Shown: positions 42,500-53,154, counted from the stretch's first letter. The stretch: DNA of 64,000 bases from Hemicordylus capensis (GCF_027244095.1 NC_069657.1:424668063-424732062); one strand, 5' to 3'. Notes: generated by a model from the sequence alone, not told the origin. Numbers and translations: made by a program.

Positions 42500-42720
42500 A
42501 GTAGTTTAGAGCGTTCAAAGCACTTCATACAAATTTTCCCAAGAACATTTACAACAACCCTGTAGGGTAGGCTACATGGAAGGCAGAGGCTCAAAGACAG
42601 GAAGCTTGCCCAGAGCCAGCTACTGAGTAGGCTACTGAAATGAAGTTTGCGCTGAGGACCTTTTGGCTTATGGCTCAAATATACTTTTAGCCATTCAGCC
42701 ACATCACCTCAACCCACTTG
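42500..42720 (-). mobile_element. MIR/CORE-like SINE, antisense
   Basis: Core text AAAGCACTTCATACAAATTT, ACAACAACCCTGTAGGGTAG, GGAAGCTTGCCCAGAGCCAG follows the order of an antisense MIR-type CORE SINE. It is old and diverged. Confidence 0.65.
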
Positions 42721-43125
42721 CTCTAGGCCTCCCATGGCAAGGTCTAAGGGCACATGATACAGTCACTTGCTGACGCGAAGCATTTTTAACAGGATGGGTG
42801 ATTACCTGGGAACCCTAGTTTTGCCACCTTGAGTTCAATGATGGAAGAAAGGCAGGATATAAATGTAATTACAATTGTTGGAGCGTCTGGCTGGCCTGAA
42901 GCCACCTGATAGTACTTCCTTCCTTCTAGGCAAACACAAAGGAGGAACTTGCATGATCTTGCATGATCTTTTTCTTGCATGGAAAAAGTGCTCCATCATT
43001 TTCCAGAGAAGTTGCCCAGGTCTGATTAAGTACTTAGTCTCTGTTGATCTTGGAATGGGTCCCTTTGCATATCCATTTATGTAAGAATACTCATGAAGTT
43101 TTCAGTCTTACAACATGAATAGCTT
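42721..43125. other. No gene recognised
   Basis: A CORE-SINE-like terminus (GGCAGGATATAAATGTAA) lies at 42,852-42,870. The rest is anonymous. Confidence 0.4.
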
Positions 43126-43200
43126 AGTGCAGGCCAGCACTATCCCCTGCTTAGCAAAGGGGATAATTCATGCTTGCTACCACAAAACCAGCTCTCCTCC
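43126..43200 (-). mobile_element. 5S-like SINE head, antisense
   Basis: CCCCTGCTTAGCAAAGGGGA and TGCTTGCTACCACAAAACCA are the inverted 5S-type head only. Confidence 0.7.
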
Positions 43201-43207
43201 CATTTAC

Positions 43208-43455
43208 AGCTAAGCTGCCGTCAAGTCATTGTTGACTCCTGGCGACCATAGAGCCATGAGGTTTTCTTGGTAGAATACAGGAGTGGTTCACCATTGCCTT
43301 TTCCTGCACAGTATGAGATGATTATTTTCAGCACCTTTCTATATCGCTACTGGCCGACATAGGAGTTTCCCATATTCTGGGAAATACACCAGCGGGGATT
43401 CAAACCAACAGCCTCCTGCTCTCTAGGCAGGTTGCTTCCCCGCTGTGCCATTAGG
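43208..43455 (-). mobile_element. tRNA-derived SINE, antisense, near full length
   Basis: AAGCTGCCGTCAAGTCATTG, CCATAGAGCCATGAGGTTTT, TATATCGCTACTGGCCGACA, then the inverted tRNA head (GATTCAAACCAACAGCCTCC; CCGCTGTGCCATTAGGTCG). Confidence 0.85.
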
Positions 43456-43599
43456 TCGCTCACAGCGGAGGGGAGGGGAAAGGAAATAATGGTTGTTTGG
43501 GCTCCCACACAATGCACATCTCCCTCTTCTCTCTTAGCTCAGTTTGCTTCCAAGGGGTTCAGATGACCTCTTAGCTCTTCAAGCAGCACTAGTTCACAC

Positions 43600-43775
43600 A
43601 TGCACTTCAGCAGTAAGCATCTCCTTGACGTGCAGAAGGTCCCCGTTTCACTTCCTGGCATCTCCAGTTAAGGCTGAGGAAAATTCCTGCCCAAAGCCCC
43701 AGAAATCCGCTGCCAGTCAGTGTAGACATTACTGAGCAGGGTGGACCAATGGTCTGATTCAGTGGATGGCACCAG
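43600..43775 (+). mobile_element. tRNA-headed SINE, sense
   Basis: Head AGCATCTCCTTGACGTGCAG, CCCCGTTTCACTTCCTGGCA; body AAAATTCCTGCCCAAAGCCC, AGTCAGTGTAGACATTACTG, GACCAATGGTCTGATTCAGT. The 3' end is slightly truncated. Confidence 0.75.
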
Positions 43776-43926
43776 AAGAACACAAGAGCAGCCCTGCTGG
43801 ATCAGGAACAATGCTAATCTAGTCTAGCATCCTGTTTCCCACAGTGGCCCACTAGATGCCTCTGGGGAGTCCCCAGGCAAGAAGAGAGAGCATGCCCCCT
43901 CTTCTGCTGTTGCTTCCCTTCTGCAA
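43776..43926 (-). mobile_element. CR1 LINE 3' end
   Basis: AACACAAGAGCAGCCCTGCT, CCTGTTTCCCACAGTGGCCC and GGGGAGTCCCCAGGCAAG match the other CR1 3' ends. It is short and directly follows the SINE. Confidence 0.8.
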
Positions 43927-44190
43927 TGTTTTCACTATCACTTCAGTGGAGTAATTGTTGCTCTTTGCTACCTCGTCTCTGATGCCCCTCGGGCTCAGTA
44001 TTGCTTCTGATCCTGGAAAAGATGGGGTGGGCTTTAGGAAAGAGGCCGGAACATCACTAGGGGGCACTGAATGCTCCAGGACACCTCCGAGGGAGTGGCA
44101 AACTCTGGCTCCGGAGGGCTGTTGTCAGGGATGGGCACAGCCCAACAAGAGGATCCATGGAAGGCAATTTGCTAGAGCTGTGCAGGGTCT
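43927..44190. other. No gene recognised; possible retroelement interior
   Basis: Lies next to the LTR fossil and might be its internal sequence, but no coding motif is visible. Confidence 0.35.
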
Positions 44191-44540
44191 TGTTGGAGTT
44201 CCAGTGCATCGACCTTTTGCACCAAATATCCTAATGACCACTAGGGGCATTGGGAGTAGAGATAGTGAGTAAGGGTCTCCCTAGCTGTTCTGCCTGTCAC
44301 TACTCTATGACCCCTGATATGACTCTTCAGGTTTTGCCTGTGCTGAGTCAGAATCCCTTCCTTTCCTCTTAGAGAGCAGATGGAAACATCTCTCCCTCTC
44401 TCTCTCCCTACCTATTCATTATGTAATGCTTTAGATTAAGGATTAGGTTTTTCCTATCCGAAGGTGTACTTCACCAATAAATATACTGAGGGTTTTATTC
44501 TACAAGAATCTCCAAGTGTCTTCTCTAAATAGCTGCAACA
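44191..44540 (+). mobile_element. LTR fossil, looks full length
   Basis: Begins TGTTGGAGTTCC and ends AGCTGCAACA, so it has the TG...CA ends of an LTR. A CCAATAAATATACTG polyadenylation-like signal lies about 65 bp before the end. Relatives lie at 20,612-21,032 (inverted), 25,139-25,225 and 8,552-8,640 (inverted). No linked coding region or second LTR is seen. The superfamily is undetermined. Confidence 0.6.
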
Positions 44541-44967
44541 ACTACACTCTGCAAAGTGCTCTGTAACTGGAGTGGGTAAGTTCTTTAGTGCTCTGCTAAT
44601 CAACTGGGGGATAAAAATTAGAACAGGAATGGGAAGGGTGGAAATGACCCAACACTGTCCACTTTTGAAGGCTTCGGGGTATTTGGACTCTGACCTCGGG
44701 AAGCTGATTTCAGGTTGGAGTTTTCTGACCCCATTCAGCTATGTTTGGAGCATTTTGGAGCTCCAAATGGCAGCAGGAGAGGAGTCCACTCACCTCCCCA
44801 ATCACGGCTGGCAGGGGGAATGCATCTTCTGGCATCTCTCTGGCCTCCAGCTGCCCACTTGCTTGCTCATGCATTTTTAAAAATTTCTTTGTTTTTAAAA
44901 AAATGTTTTATTCAATATTTTATTCACAATTTTAAAAAGAAAGCATAAGGTTTTCTGGTGTTATATA
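44541..44967. other. No gene recognised
   Basis: Anonymous, ending in an AT-rich stretch just before the CR1 3' end. Confidence 0.4.
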
Positions 44968-45439
44968 AGGACACAAGAACAGCCCTGCTGGATCAGGCCC
45001 AAGGCCCATCTAGTACAGCATCCTGTTTCACACAGTGGCCCACCAGATGCTGCTGGAAGCCTACAGCAGGAGTTGAGGGCATGCCCTCTCTCCTGCTGTT
45101 ACTCCCCTGCAACTGGTACTCAGCAGCATCCTGCCTTTGAGGCTGGAGGTGGCCTATAGCCCTCCGACTAGAAGCCGTTGATAGACCTCTCCTCCATGAA
45201 GTTATCCAAACCACTCTTAAAGACTTCCAGGTTGTTGGCCGTCACCACATCCTGTGGCAGAGAATTCCGCAAGTTGATTACGTGTTGTGTGAAAAAATAC
45301 TTCCATTTGCTGGTCTGAAATTTCCCGGCAATCAATTTCATGGGATGACCCCTGGTTCTAGTGTTATGGGAGAGGGAGAAGAATTTCTCTCTATCAATTT
45401 CTCCACACATGATTTTATAGACCTCTATCATGTCTCCCC

Positions 45440-46193
45440 GCAGTCATCTTTTTTCTAAACTAAAAAGCCCCAGGTGTTGTAGCCTTGCATTGTAAGGAAG
45501 GTTCTCTAGGCCCGTGATCATTTTGGCTGCCCTCTTCTGTACCTTTTCCAGTTCTACAATGTCCTTTTTTAGATGTGGTGACCAGAATTGTACGCAGTAC
45601 TCCAGGTATGGCTGCACCATAGTTTTGTACAAGGGCATTATAATATTAGCCATTTTATTTTCAATCCCCTTCCTAATGATCTCTAGCATGGAATTGGCCT
45701 TTTTTACAGCTGCCGCACATTGAGTCAACACTTTCAACGAGCTGTCCACCACGACCCCAAGATCCCTCTCTCTTGATCAGTCACCGACAGCTCAGATCCC
45801 ATCAACATATACTTGAATTTGGGGTTTTTCGTCCCAATGTGCATCACTTTACACTTACCAACATTGAACTGCATTTGCCACTTTGTCGCCCACTCCCCCA
45901 GTCTGGAGAGATCCTTTTGGAGCTCCTCACAATCCGTTTTGGATTTCACTACCCAAAAGAGTTTGGTATCATCTACAGATCTGGCCACCTCATTGCGTAC
46001 CCCTACTTCTAGATCATTTATGAATAAATTTAAAAGTACCAGTCCCAGTACAGATCCCTGGGGGACCCCACTTCTTACTTCCCTCCATTGTGAAAACTCT
46101 CCATTTATACCTACCCTCTGTTTCCTGTCCTTCAACCAGTTAGCAATCCACATATGTACTTGTCTCCTTATCCCATGACTGCTAAGTTTTCTC
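45440..46193 (-). pseudogene. CR1 RT, C-terminal part
   Basis: Minus-strand reading: WLKDRKQRVGINGEFSQWRE, VRSGVPQGSVLGLVLLNLFI, then SVDDTKLFWVV at the catalytic site. The usual FADD is altered here (DD kept, preceding residues changed). Further on: KWQMQFNVGKCKVMHIGTKN, and in a second frame VDSSLKVLTQCAAAVKKANS, LYKTMVQPYLEYCVQFWSPH, LEKVQKRAAKMI. This is the palm-to-thumb region of CR1. One frame change lies near 45,740, and the decayed active site fits an old copy. Confidence 0.88.
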
Positions 46194-46210
46194 AGGAGTC
46201 TTTGATGAGG

Positions 46211-47773
46211 GGTTTTAGGTGGTGCCCGGATTCTCTTTAGTATTTAGGCATGGTGATTCCAAATGATCTTTCTTATTTGGTAAATTTAAATTTCTCTAAA
46301 TTTTTTAGTCAGATGAAAAATGATTTAGATTGATGGTCTGTGATACACTTGAGTATTTGGGGAAAGATAAATTTGCTTGAATATAACACCAAAACTTATG
46401 TATATCTTAAGAGGCCTCCCAGTTTTTATAACTTTATCTTATTATAAACAATTTTACAAGATAATTAACAGGTTTATATGGGAAGGTCGCCTACCAAGAT
46501 TTTCACTTGGCAAGCTCCAATTTCCGGTGGAAGAAGGTGGTTTTAATTTCCCCCACTTCCAAGCTTATCACTGGGCTTTTATTCTATCTTCAACATTGAG
46601 TTGGAAAGCTGAGCCCAGCTTTTGGATACCCCATGGGCATGACTGGAGAGTTACTATTTAGCTCCATTATCTGCTTATCAGGTATTGGGTTTGTTATTTA
46701 TTCACTCTTCTAGTAAACTACCAGCAGTTCAGGCAGCTAAACATATATGGAGGACATATATTTAGGCCTTAAGCATGGTCTTGATCCTTTTCAGCACGCA
46801 AAGCTTACATTACGGATGAAACCGGATTTGAAGATTGGGCAGAAACCTTTCTATTGGGCCAATTGGACAATAACTAATATTATTACTTTAGATCAATTAA
46901 TTACCTCAGAAGAGGTTTTTAACTCTTTTGATATTTTGAGAAATGAATTTAATATCCCTTCAAATGCCAGTTGGCAATATATACAATTAAGGCACCTTTT
47001 AATACAGTTATTTGGACATGATGCACTTGCTGCTTCAGAAACTCCATCATTAATACTGGATTTGGAACATCTACCAGAACAAGCTAAACCTACAGTTCCA
47101 TTTTATTTAAAACTTAAAGAGAAAGAGAAATTTGATATTGATTATATTTGTGTATTATGGAATCAGGATCTTGAATATACCATTACAGTAGACCAATGGT
47201 TAATAGCATTAAGGATAATAAAACGAGCATATATAGATCTTAAATTGGGACTTTCAGCAAAAAATTTTCCCCCACTCTTACTGGACTCCCCAGAGGATGC
47301 TCAGAAAGGGCTGGGTTCAGAATGCAGTTTGCTGGAGATGTAAAATTTATGAGGGGACATTGTCGCATATGGTTTGGTCATGCCCAATTATAGCATCTTT
47401 TTAGGATGAAGTCCATAAAACTGTAAATAAGACACTGCAATTATCATTGTTTTTTAAAGACAGCTATGTTCTCCTGCGATATATTCCCAGGATATGGAAT
47501 TTAATGCTTTATCAACAACTATGGATTCTTTGCGCTTGGGGAGTGGCCAAAAAGATTATAATTCAACATTGGAAAAACAGATTTACTCTGGAACTTCAGC
47601 TTTGGACTACTGAAATGTGTTCAGTATCCACATTTGAATTGGTTTTTTTTTTTTTTTTTTTTTTTGCTGTTTAGGCAAAGAAGAAGAGTTTCAAGCTATA
47701 TGGTGAACATTTAATGAATTGTATGTGCTTTAGAAGGTAATTACATATATATGCATTTTTGTCAGTTTTTTCT

Positions 47774-47822
<49 letters not shown>

Positions 47823-47894
47823 TTCTCTTTTTTTTCTTTTAAAACTTCATATGAAAGTGTTTCATTCTTAGGAATATCTTAAAGTATAATATTT

Positions 47895-47956
<62 letters not shown>

Positions 47957-47957
47957 A
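46211..47957 (+). mobile_element. L1 LINE 3' end inserted in CR1
   Basis: The 5'-truncated L1 encodes the end of ORF2: MNITPKLMYILRGLPVFITL, YYKQFYKIINRFIWEGRLPR, KLQFPVEEGGFNFPHFQAYH (46,377-46,600), a long Leu/Lys-rich C-terminal stretch (46,747-47,343), and a CWRCKIYEGTLSHMVWSCPI block in another frame near 47,330-47,390. AGGAGTCTTTGATGAGG (17 bp) flanks it exactly at 46,194-46,210 and 47,958-47,974. The 3' end carries TTTC, TC and TA microsatellites instead of a plain A tail. Two or three frame changes are present. Confidence 0.92.
47640..47957. repeat. Poly-T, TTTC, TC and TA tracts in the L1 3' end
   Basis: Poly-T at 47,642-47,665, TTTC units at about 47,772-47,820, TC units at about 47,899-47,940, TA units at 47,941-47,956. 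Confidence 0.9.
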
Positions 47958-47974
47958 AGGAGTCTTTGATGAGG

Positions 47975-48952
47975 AACTTTATTGAAAGCTTTTTGGAAGT
48001 CCAGGTATACTATGTCAACTGGATTACCCTTATCCACACACTTGTTGACACTCTCAAAGAACTCCAGAAGGTTTGTGAGGAAAGATTTGCCTTTGCAGAA
48101 GCCATGCTGGTTCTATCTCAGCAGGGCCTGTTGTTCTATGTGCTTTACAATTTTATCCTTGAGAATTTTTTCCATCAATTTGCCTGGAACAGACATTAAG
48201 CTAACCGGCCTGTAATTTCCTGGATGGCCCCTAGTTCCCTTTTTGAAAATCAGTGTTACAATGGCGGCTACACAGTTCTCTGGTACAGAGCCTGATTGCA
48301 GGGATAAGTTATATATTTTAGCAAGGAGGCTGGCAATTTCACGTTTGAGTTCTTTGAGGACTCTTGGATGGATGCCATCCGGCCCTGGAGATTTGCTAGT
48401 TTTCCGTTTTTCTAGACAGTTTAGAAAATCATCTCTTGTCACTGCTATCCCTCCATCCCTCAAAAGTCTGTTTTAGGAACAGGTATATGCTCAGTATCCT
48501 CTGCTGTGAAGACAGACGCATTTAGCTTCTGTGCAGCCTCCACATCCTCCTTAATAATCCCTTTCACTCTCTCATTATCCAAAGGTACAACCACCTCCCT
48601 GGCAGGTTTCCTGTATCTGACGTATTTAAATAAGTTTTTGTTATTCCCCTTGATGCTTTTAGGAAAATATTCCTCAAACTCTCTTTTTGCCCCCCTTATT
48701 ATCACCTTGCATTTCTTTTGCCAGAGTTTGTGTTCCTTTCTGTTCTCATTTGGGCAGGCCTTTCAATTTTGGAAGGAAGTCTTCTTCCCTTCTATGCCTT
48801 CCTTGACATTACCTGTTATCCATGCTGGCATCCTCCTGGACTTAGTGGTACCCTTCCACCTTTTGGATATACAATCTAACTGGGCTTCTAGTATTGTGGT
48901 TTTGAGTAAACTCCATGCACTACTGATGTATGGCAAATATAGGCCGATTGCT
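47975..48952 (-). pseudogene. CR1 linker and RT N-terminal part
   Basis: Minus-strand blocks: KEFEE-like FEEYFPKSIKGNNKNLFKYV, RYRKPAREVVVPLDNERVKG (about 48,520-48,660); KRKTSKSPGPDGIHPRVLKE and LKREIASLLAKIYNLSLQSG, then KKGTRGHPGNYRPVSLMSVP (about 48,200-48,410). This is the 'SPGPDGIHPRVLKEL' fingers region of CR1. It is separated from the palm half by the L1 insert. An in-frame stop near 48,475 splits it. Confidence 0.88.
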
Positions 48953-49445
48953 TGACATAAGCTACGCCATCTTGTTTATATTCCAGACCATATTTGAAAC
49001 TGCTTATGCTGAAATAAATCTTCCCCCTGGCTGTTAGGTTTCCCCATCATTAGCAAGAATTACATTTAGTAAGTAAACCGCAAATGCTGAGGAAGCAAGA
49101 TAAGGCTGGTCCAGACTGGCCAACTGCTTGCACGCATATTTTGTAACCCATTCCCAAGAAACAGGAACTTTAGCTAACCACGAGTTATGACATATATCTG
49201 CCTTTCCTGTGTAACTATTTCTATGCAACTGACTCCTGAATGTATAAAAGTAATGTCTTTGTTGATTAGTCTCTGTCCTGCTTTGAGCGTGAGCCAAGCA
49301 GCACCTTTGCTACTTAAGGGCAAATAAAACTTTGATCTTAAGTCCTCTCGTCTGGGCTGATTATTGGGCTCCATCTGCCCAGGAACGAACCTCCCCTATT
49401 GGGGGCAAGGGGTGCCTCATACTCCAGTGGTGCCGTGACTCGGAT
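48953..49445 (+). mobile_element. Endogenous retrovirus LTR with tRNA-His primer site (fossil)
   Basis: A single LTR of about 470 bp (TGACATAAGC... to about 49,420-49,426), with a polyadenylation signal (GCAAATAAAACTTTG near 49,320), is followed at 49,428-49,445 by TGGTGCCGTGACTCGGAT. That is the complement of a tRNA-His 3' end, the primer-binding site used by HERV-H-type gammaretrovirus-like families. Nothing internal follows. CR1 sequence resumes at once, so only LTR plus primer site remain. It lies inside the CR1 and is therefore younger than it. Confidence 0.8.
49428..49445 (+). other. Primer-binding site, tRNA-His type
   Basis: An 18-nt match to the complement of the vertebrate tRNA-His 3' end including CCA. 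It lies a few bases after the LTR end. Confidence 0.8.
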
Positions 49446-49697
49446 ACACACTATGGAGCGAAGTGACTCTCTTGATTCTCCCTTTCAGCTTTCTTTTCAC
49501 CATACTCATTTTGGAGAAGTTTCCTCTTCTGAAATTCAAAATGTCTGTGTTAGACTTCCTTGGTGATTCTCTCCCCTCGTATGCTGAATTTGATTGCACT
49601 ATGGTCACTGTTCCCTAAAGAGTTGATGACACTGACATCATGCACCAGGTCCTGGGTGCCACTCAGGATTAAGTCCAATGTCACCTTCTCTCTGGTT

Positions 49698-50837
49698 AAA
49701 TCAGAATCGCATTGAGCAGGTTTACAGCTATAAATATCTAGGTATAATATTTCAATATAATCTTAATTGGAACGCCCATAGGCTGTCTTCAATTCATATA
49801 GCCCGTAAGACTCTCAGTGCCTTTTTGCATTTTTATTATTCTAAAGGGGGTCAGTTTGTTCCCATGGCTCTTCAGGTATTCTGTGCTAAGATTGTGGCCC
49901 AATTACTCTTTGGAGTCCTGCTACGGATCCAGGGAGTGTCAGTGGAACTGGAGAGAGTACAGTCTATTTTTTTAAGAGCAATCCTCACAGTGCCTAGGTG
50001 CGTGTCATACTCTGTTCTATGCTTGGAATCTGGGTCTTTCTCCATAGCTTGTAAAGCCTGGGAGCTTACCTTTGCCAGATGGTGTAAACTCTGCTCAGAG
50101 ATTCAGGAATTCTCTCTTTTTCAATACTTATGGGTGGATTCTTATCCCAACCCTTGGCTAACATATGTAAATAACAAAATAATGCAACTGGGCCTTTCTC
50201 CTTTTGAACTTCTCACTCGGGAATGTAATAAGGTGAAGGAAATACTATTTCTCCAGTTTCATGACACTGAACGTCAGGAACTAATGTCTTTGGCCAACAG
50301 GACTTGTTCCACTCAGCATTTTGGGATTTTGCCACTTAGGGGAGATAGAGGTGCCAATTACTTGACAACGTTGCACTTTTCTAAATTTCGGGTCTCATTT
50401 GCTCGGGCTTGGTTAAACGTGTTGCCCTCTTCTCTTTTGGAACGGAGGTTTGCTAAAGACCAATCTGCTACGGTTTTTCGCCCTTGTGGTGCTGGCCTTC
50501 TGGAAACTGTCTCCAATGTTCTGCTATATTGTTCTTTGTATCGGGATGCTAGAGAAGAACTTATTTCCCCTTTGTTACTCAAATTTCATGGGAGGTGTGA
50601 GAGTTTTTATACTGTCTCGTAGATGTAAGCTCAAAAACTGTAGCAAAATTTTTTATATTGCCATTAGGTTAAGGTCTCAGTTAAGTGCTTAACTGTGGGA
50701 GCTGTTTATGCTTTTTAAACTAATTTTTTATGAATGACTGCATTTTGTTTTATTGTGTTTTATATTGTTGTATTGGATATGTTTGTTGTTCCTATTTCTG
50801 CTGGCCAATGGCTGTAATAAAATTGATGATGATGACG
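49698..50837 (+). mobile_element. Vingi-like LINE 3' part inserted in CR1
   Basis: A 314-residue frame (49,678-50,622, beginning in the CR1 flank) carries NRIEQVYSYKYLGIIFQYNL, KTLSAFLHFYYSKGGQFVPM, LERVQSIFLRAILTVPRCVS and, near the end, NVLLYCSLYRDAREELISPL. It is the post-RT region of the same family as 33,902-35,049. The 3' end GGCCAATGGCTGTAATAAAA runs into a TGATGATGATGACG tail. ACCTTCTCTCTGGTT flanks it exactly (49,683-49,697 and 50,838-50,852). The single long frame shows this copy has decayed less than the 33-kb copy over the same region. Confidence 0.92.
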
Positions 50838-50852
50838 ACCTTCTCTCTGGTT

Positions 50853-51449
50853 GGTCCCAAGACCAACTGTTCTAGGGCACAGTCATTCAACGTATCTAGA
50901 AATTTGACCTCTTTGTCATTACCTGACTGTGAATTTACCCAGTCTATGTGTGGGTAATTGAAGTCACCCATTATTACTGCCCTGACTCTCCTTGACGCCT
51001 CCCTGATTTCCTCCTGCAACTCCCAGTCACTGTCAGTGTTTTGATCCGGAGGGCGATAGCACGTCCCCAGTGGCACATTTCCTTTCAGGCCTTGTATTGT
51101 CACCTACAGGGTTTCTGTGGCGGACTCCGGTCCATCTAGGTTTTCTACCTTGTTAGATTCTATCCTTTCTTTTACATACAGTGCTACTCCATCTCCAAGG
51201 TGCCTTTCCCTGTCCTTTCTATAGAGTTTATATCCAGGGATAACAGTGTCCCACTGGTTCTCACTGTTCCACCATGTTTCTGTTATGCCCACCATATCTA
51301 TTTCTGCGTTAGCAACCAAGCACTCCAGCTCACCCATCTTGGCTCAGAGGCTTCTGGCATTGGCATATAAGCACCTATACACTTAATCTCTTCCCTGGTG
51401 TATGCTATCTTTCCTTTGACTCCTTGACCAGCTGGCACAGCCTTCTGTC
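50853..51449 (-). pseudogene. CR1 endonuclease domain
   Basis: Minus-strand blocks: GELECLVANAEIDMVGITET with WWNSENQWDTVIPGYKLYRK and DGVALYVKERIES (51,150-51,340), then VPLGTCYRPPDQNTDSDWEL and VRAVIMGDFNYPHIDWVNSQ (50,900-51,090). ITETWW and GDFNYPHIDW are the glutamate and asparagine/aspartate motifs of the AP-like endonuclease. The domain continues across the Vingi insert at 49,446-49,697. A stop at about 51,100 splits it. Confidence 0.88.
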
Positions 51450-51877
51450 CAGGGGCGTAGCAAGGTTGGCGTGGGCCCAGAGACAAGATTTCAAATCCCC
51501 CCCTCACTGAAGCTCAGCTCATGAAGTAAAGAAATCTTAAATGAGGCTGAATAGTGGAAACAAAAAGCATAGTAAAATTCACACACACACACACAGCCTA
51601 TGTGCCACAATAGAACATCATCCTAAATTATTTTTTAAAAGGTTTTGTATATTGTGGACGATGCAAGTCACTTAATGGTGCTAGAGAAAGACATGCTGTT
51701 CTGGTAGCTCCAGGTCTTAACACTCACATCAGTCTCAGAGGATGAATACAACTGAAGGAAGCCCAGGTGCGTGCATGGCTGCGGGAGTCATTCATGTGAC
51801 TTGCCTCTGGGGGGCCCCCTGAGGCAGTGGGCCCCCAGACAAGTGTCTCCCCTTGCCATATTATAGTTATGCCTCTG
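51450..51877. mobile_element. hAT-type element inserted in CR1
   Basis: Ends CAGGGGCGTAGCAA and TTATAGTTATGCCTCTG are inverted relatives of each other and of 31,403-31,582. The interior includes an AC microsatellite (about 51,581-51,597). The flanking 8 bp do not match, so boundaries or duplication are eroded. Confidence 0.65.
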
Positions 51878-52232
51878 GGTCTCAGCTGTAATGGTCAGCT
51901 ATTTAACTGTCCAAACAGCCTTTCTCGGGAATATGAGGGAGGGATTTGTACTTCTCCTCTCCACCGGGCTCCTTGTGATCACAGGGGCTTGTTCCAGGCT
52001 CTCATGCACACTTCCCGCTAAACTCCTGCAAAACTCCAGTCTCCTGTTTGCTATCCCTTTTCACTATGCTTTCTCGCTATGCTCTCAGGCCTACACCTCT
52101 TATGTAGAGAGCAGGCTTCCAAATGAGAGACAGGATGTGGGTCAAAGGAATGTGGGGCCTTCCCCAACCCTAGCTGACTCCACCCCCTCCAGGCAGGGAC
52201 AAACTAAAACACAGGAATTTACTAGCCCTGGC

Positions 52233-52503
52233 CCTCCTTGTTGAGCCCTCCCTTTTGAGATACGATCCTCCCCATCTCTGGCATTTAAAAAAAAATAAAA
52301 AATCTGAAAACCCATCTTTTCACCCAAGTTTTCCCAGTTTTTTTTTAAATGGCCTGTTTTAATTTTATGGTTGATTTTAAATTGTTGAATTGTTTTAACT
52401 TTTTATATGTGTTTTAATTGTTTTATGATGATGAAAGTTCAAACAAACTTTCAGAGACAAAAGTTTGGGCGGTATAGAAGTTTGATAGAGAGATAGATGC
52501 ATG
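52233..52503 (+). mobile_element. L2 LINE 3' end with 11-bp duplication
   Basis: Short L2 3' end (CCTCCCCATCTCTGGCATTT, then AAACCCATCTTTTCACCCAA, a T-rich UTR, TTGGGCGGTATAGAAGTTTG and a GATA-repeat tail). CTAGCCCTGGC flanks it exactly (52,222-52,232 and 52,504-52,514). Confidence 0.88.
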
Positions 52504-52572
52504 CTAGCCCTGGCAAATAACAAACACAGAGAGACTATGCTAGCCCTGGCAAAATAACACACAAACAGACTA
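52501..52572. repeat. 36-bp tandem duplication
   Basis: ATGCTAGCCCTGGCAAATAA... is repeated at 52,537 with small differences. It includes the L2 target-site text, so the duplication involves sequence altered by that insertion. Confidence 0.75.
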
Positions 52573-53154
52573 GGACTTATCTTTTAAAGAGAAACCAGTC
52601 CCTCAAAATCTCCCCTCCTCCTGTTAGTTACTTCTGCTGTTATATTACTTCCCCTGTTGTTCCTTTTCTTGTTCTTCTGTTCCCCTTTTCTGTTATAGCA
52701 CTTCCCCTATTCCCCTGGTATAATACTTCCCCTATTCTTCTGTTATATCACTTCCCCTGAGAATCTTGGATGTTACATTACTTTTTGTCCACTATTCTCT
52801 GTGATGAATACAATTTCCAGGTTACTTAAAAAGGACGAGTTTAAAAACATCAGATGGTTGGATTCATTTGTAATTAAAAACACAAAATCCAGTCATCGTT
52901 ACCTACGTCTCTGCCTACTTTCAGAGCTCTCTTTCTAGCTGTTTTTCCTCTGGGTTTTTTTTTTCTTAATTTTCCCCCTAGACTTCTATGGAAAGGGGAA
53001 AAAACGATCCCAATCCTGACAGCCTGAAGGGTCCAAAGGATGGACTTTGTGATTGTGCACAGCTCTACAGTTTGCTGAGGGCCCCTTGAAACTTGGAGTG
53101 GTCTTGGGGGAGAAAGCCCAGCACACTTCAGACACAGACATAGGCTAACCCAAT
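52573..53154. other. No gene recognised
   Basis: CACTTCCCCT / TTCTGTTATA phrases recur loosely at 52,640-52,760. Otherwise anonymous. It could include the CR1 5' region. Confidence 0.4.

Larger units (their letters stand above)
44968..52570 (-). mobile_element. CR1 LINE (minus strand) broken by five insertions
   Basis: One old CR1 in pieces: 44,968-46,210, 47,975-48,952, 49,446-49,697, 50,853-51,449 and 51,878-52,232, with 52,504-52,570 or beyond possibly its 5' region. From the right, the minus strand gives the endonuclease (50,853-51,449), linker, RT (48,460 down to 45,440) and the 3' UTR, ending in the CACAAGAACAGCCCTGCTGG terminus. Domain order is intact despite the splits, so all five insertions came after the CR1. 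The copy is inactive. The inserts are an L1, an LTR piece, a Vingi-like LINE, a hAT-type element and an L2 end. Confidence 0.9.

Noticed and set aside
51450-51877. Exact 8-bp duplication for the hAT element in CR1
   Set aside because: CTTCTGTC and GGTCTCAG do not match. The element call rests on its ends only.
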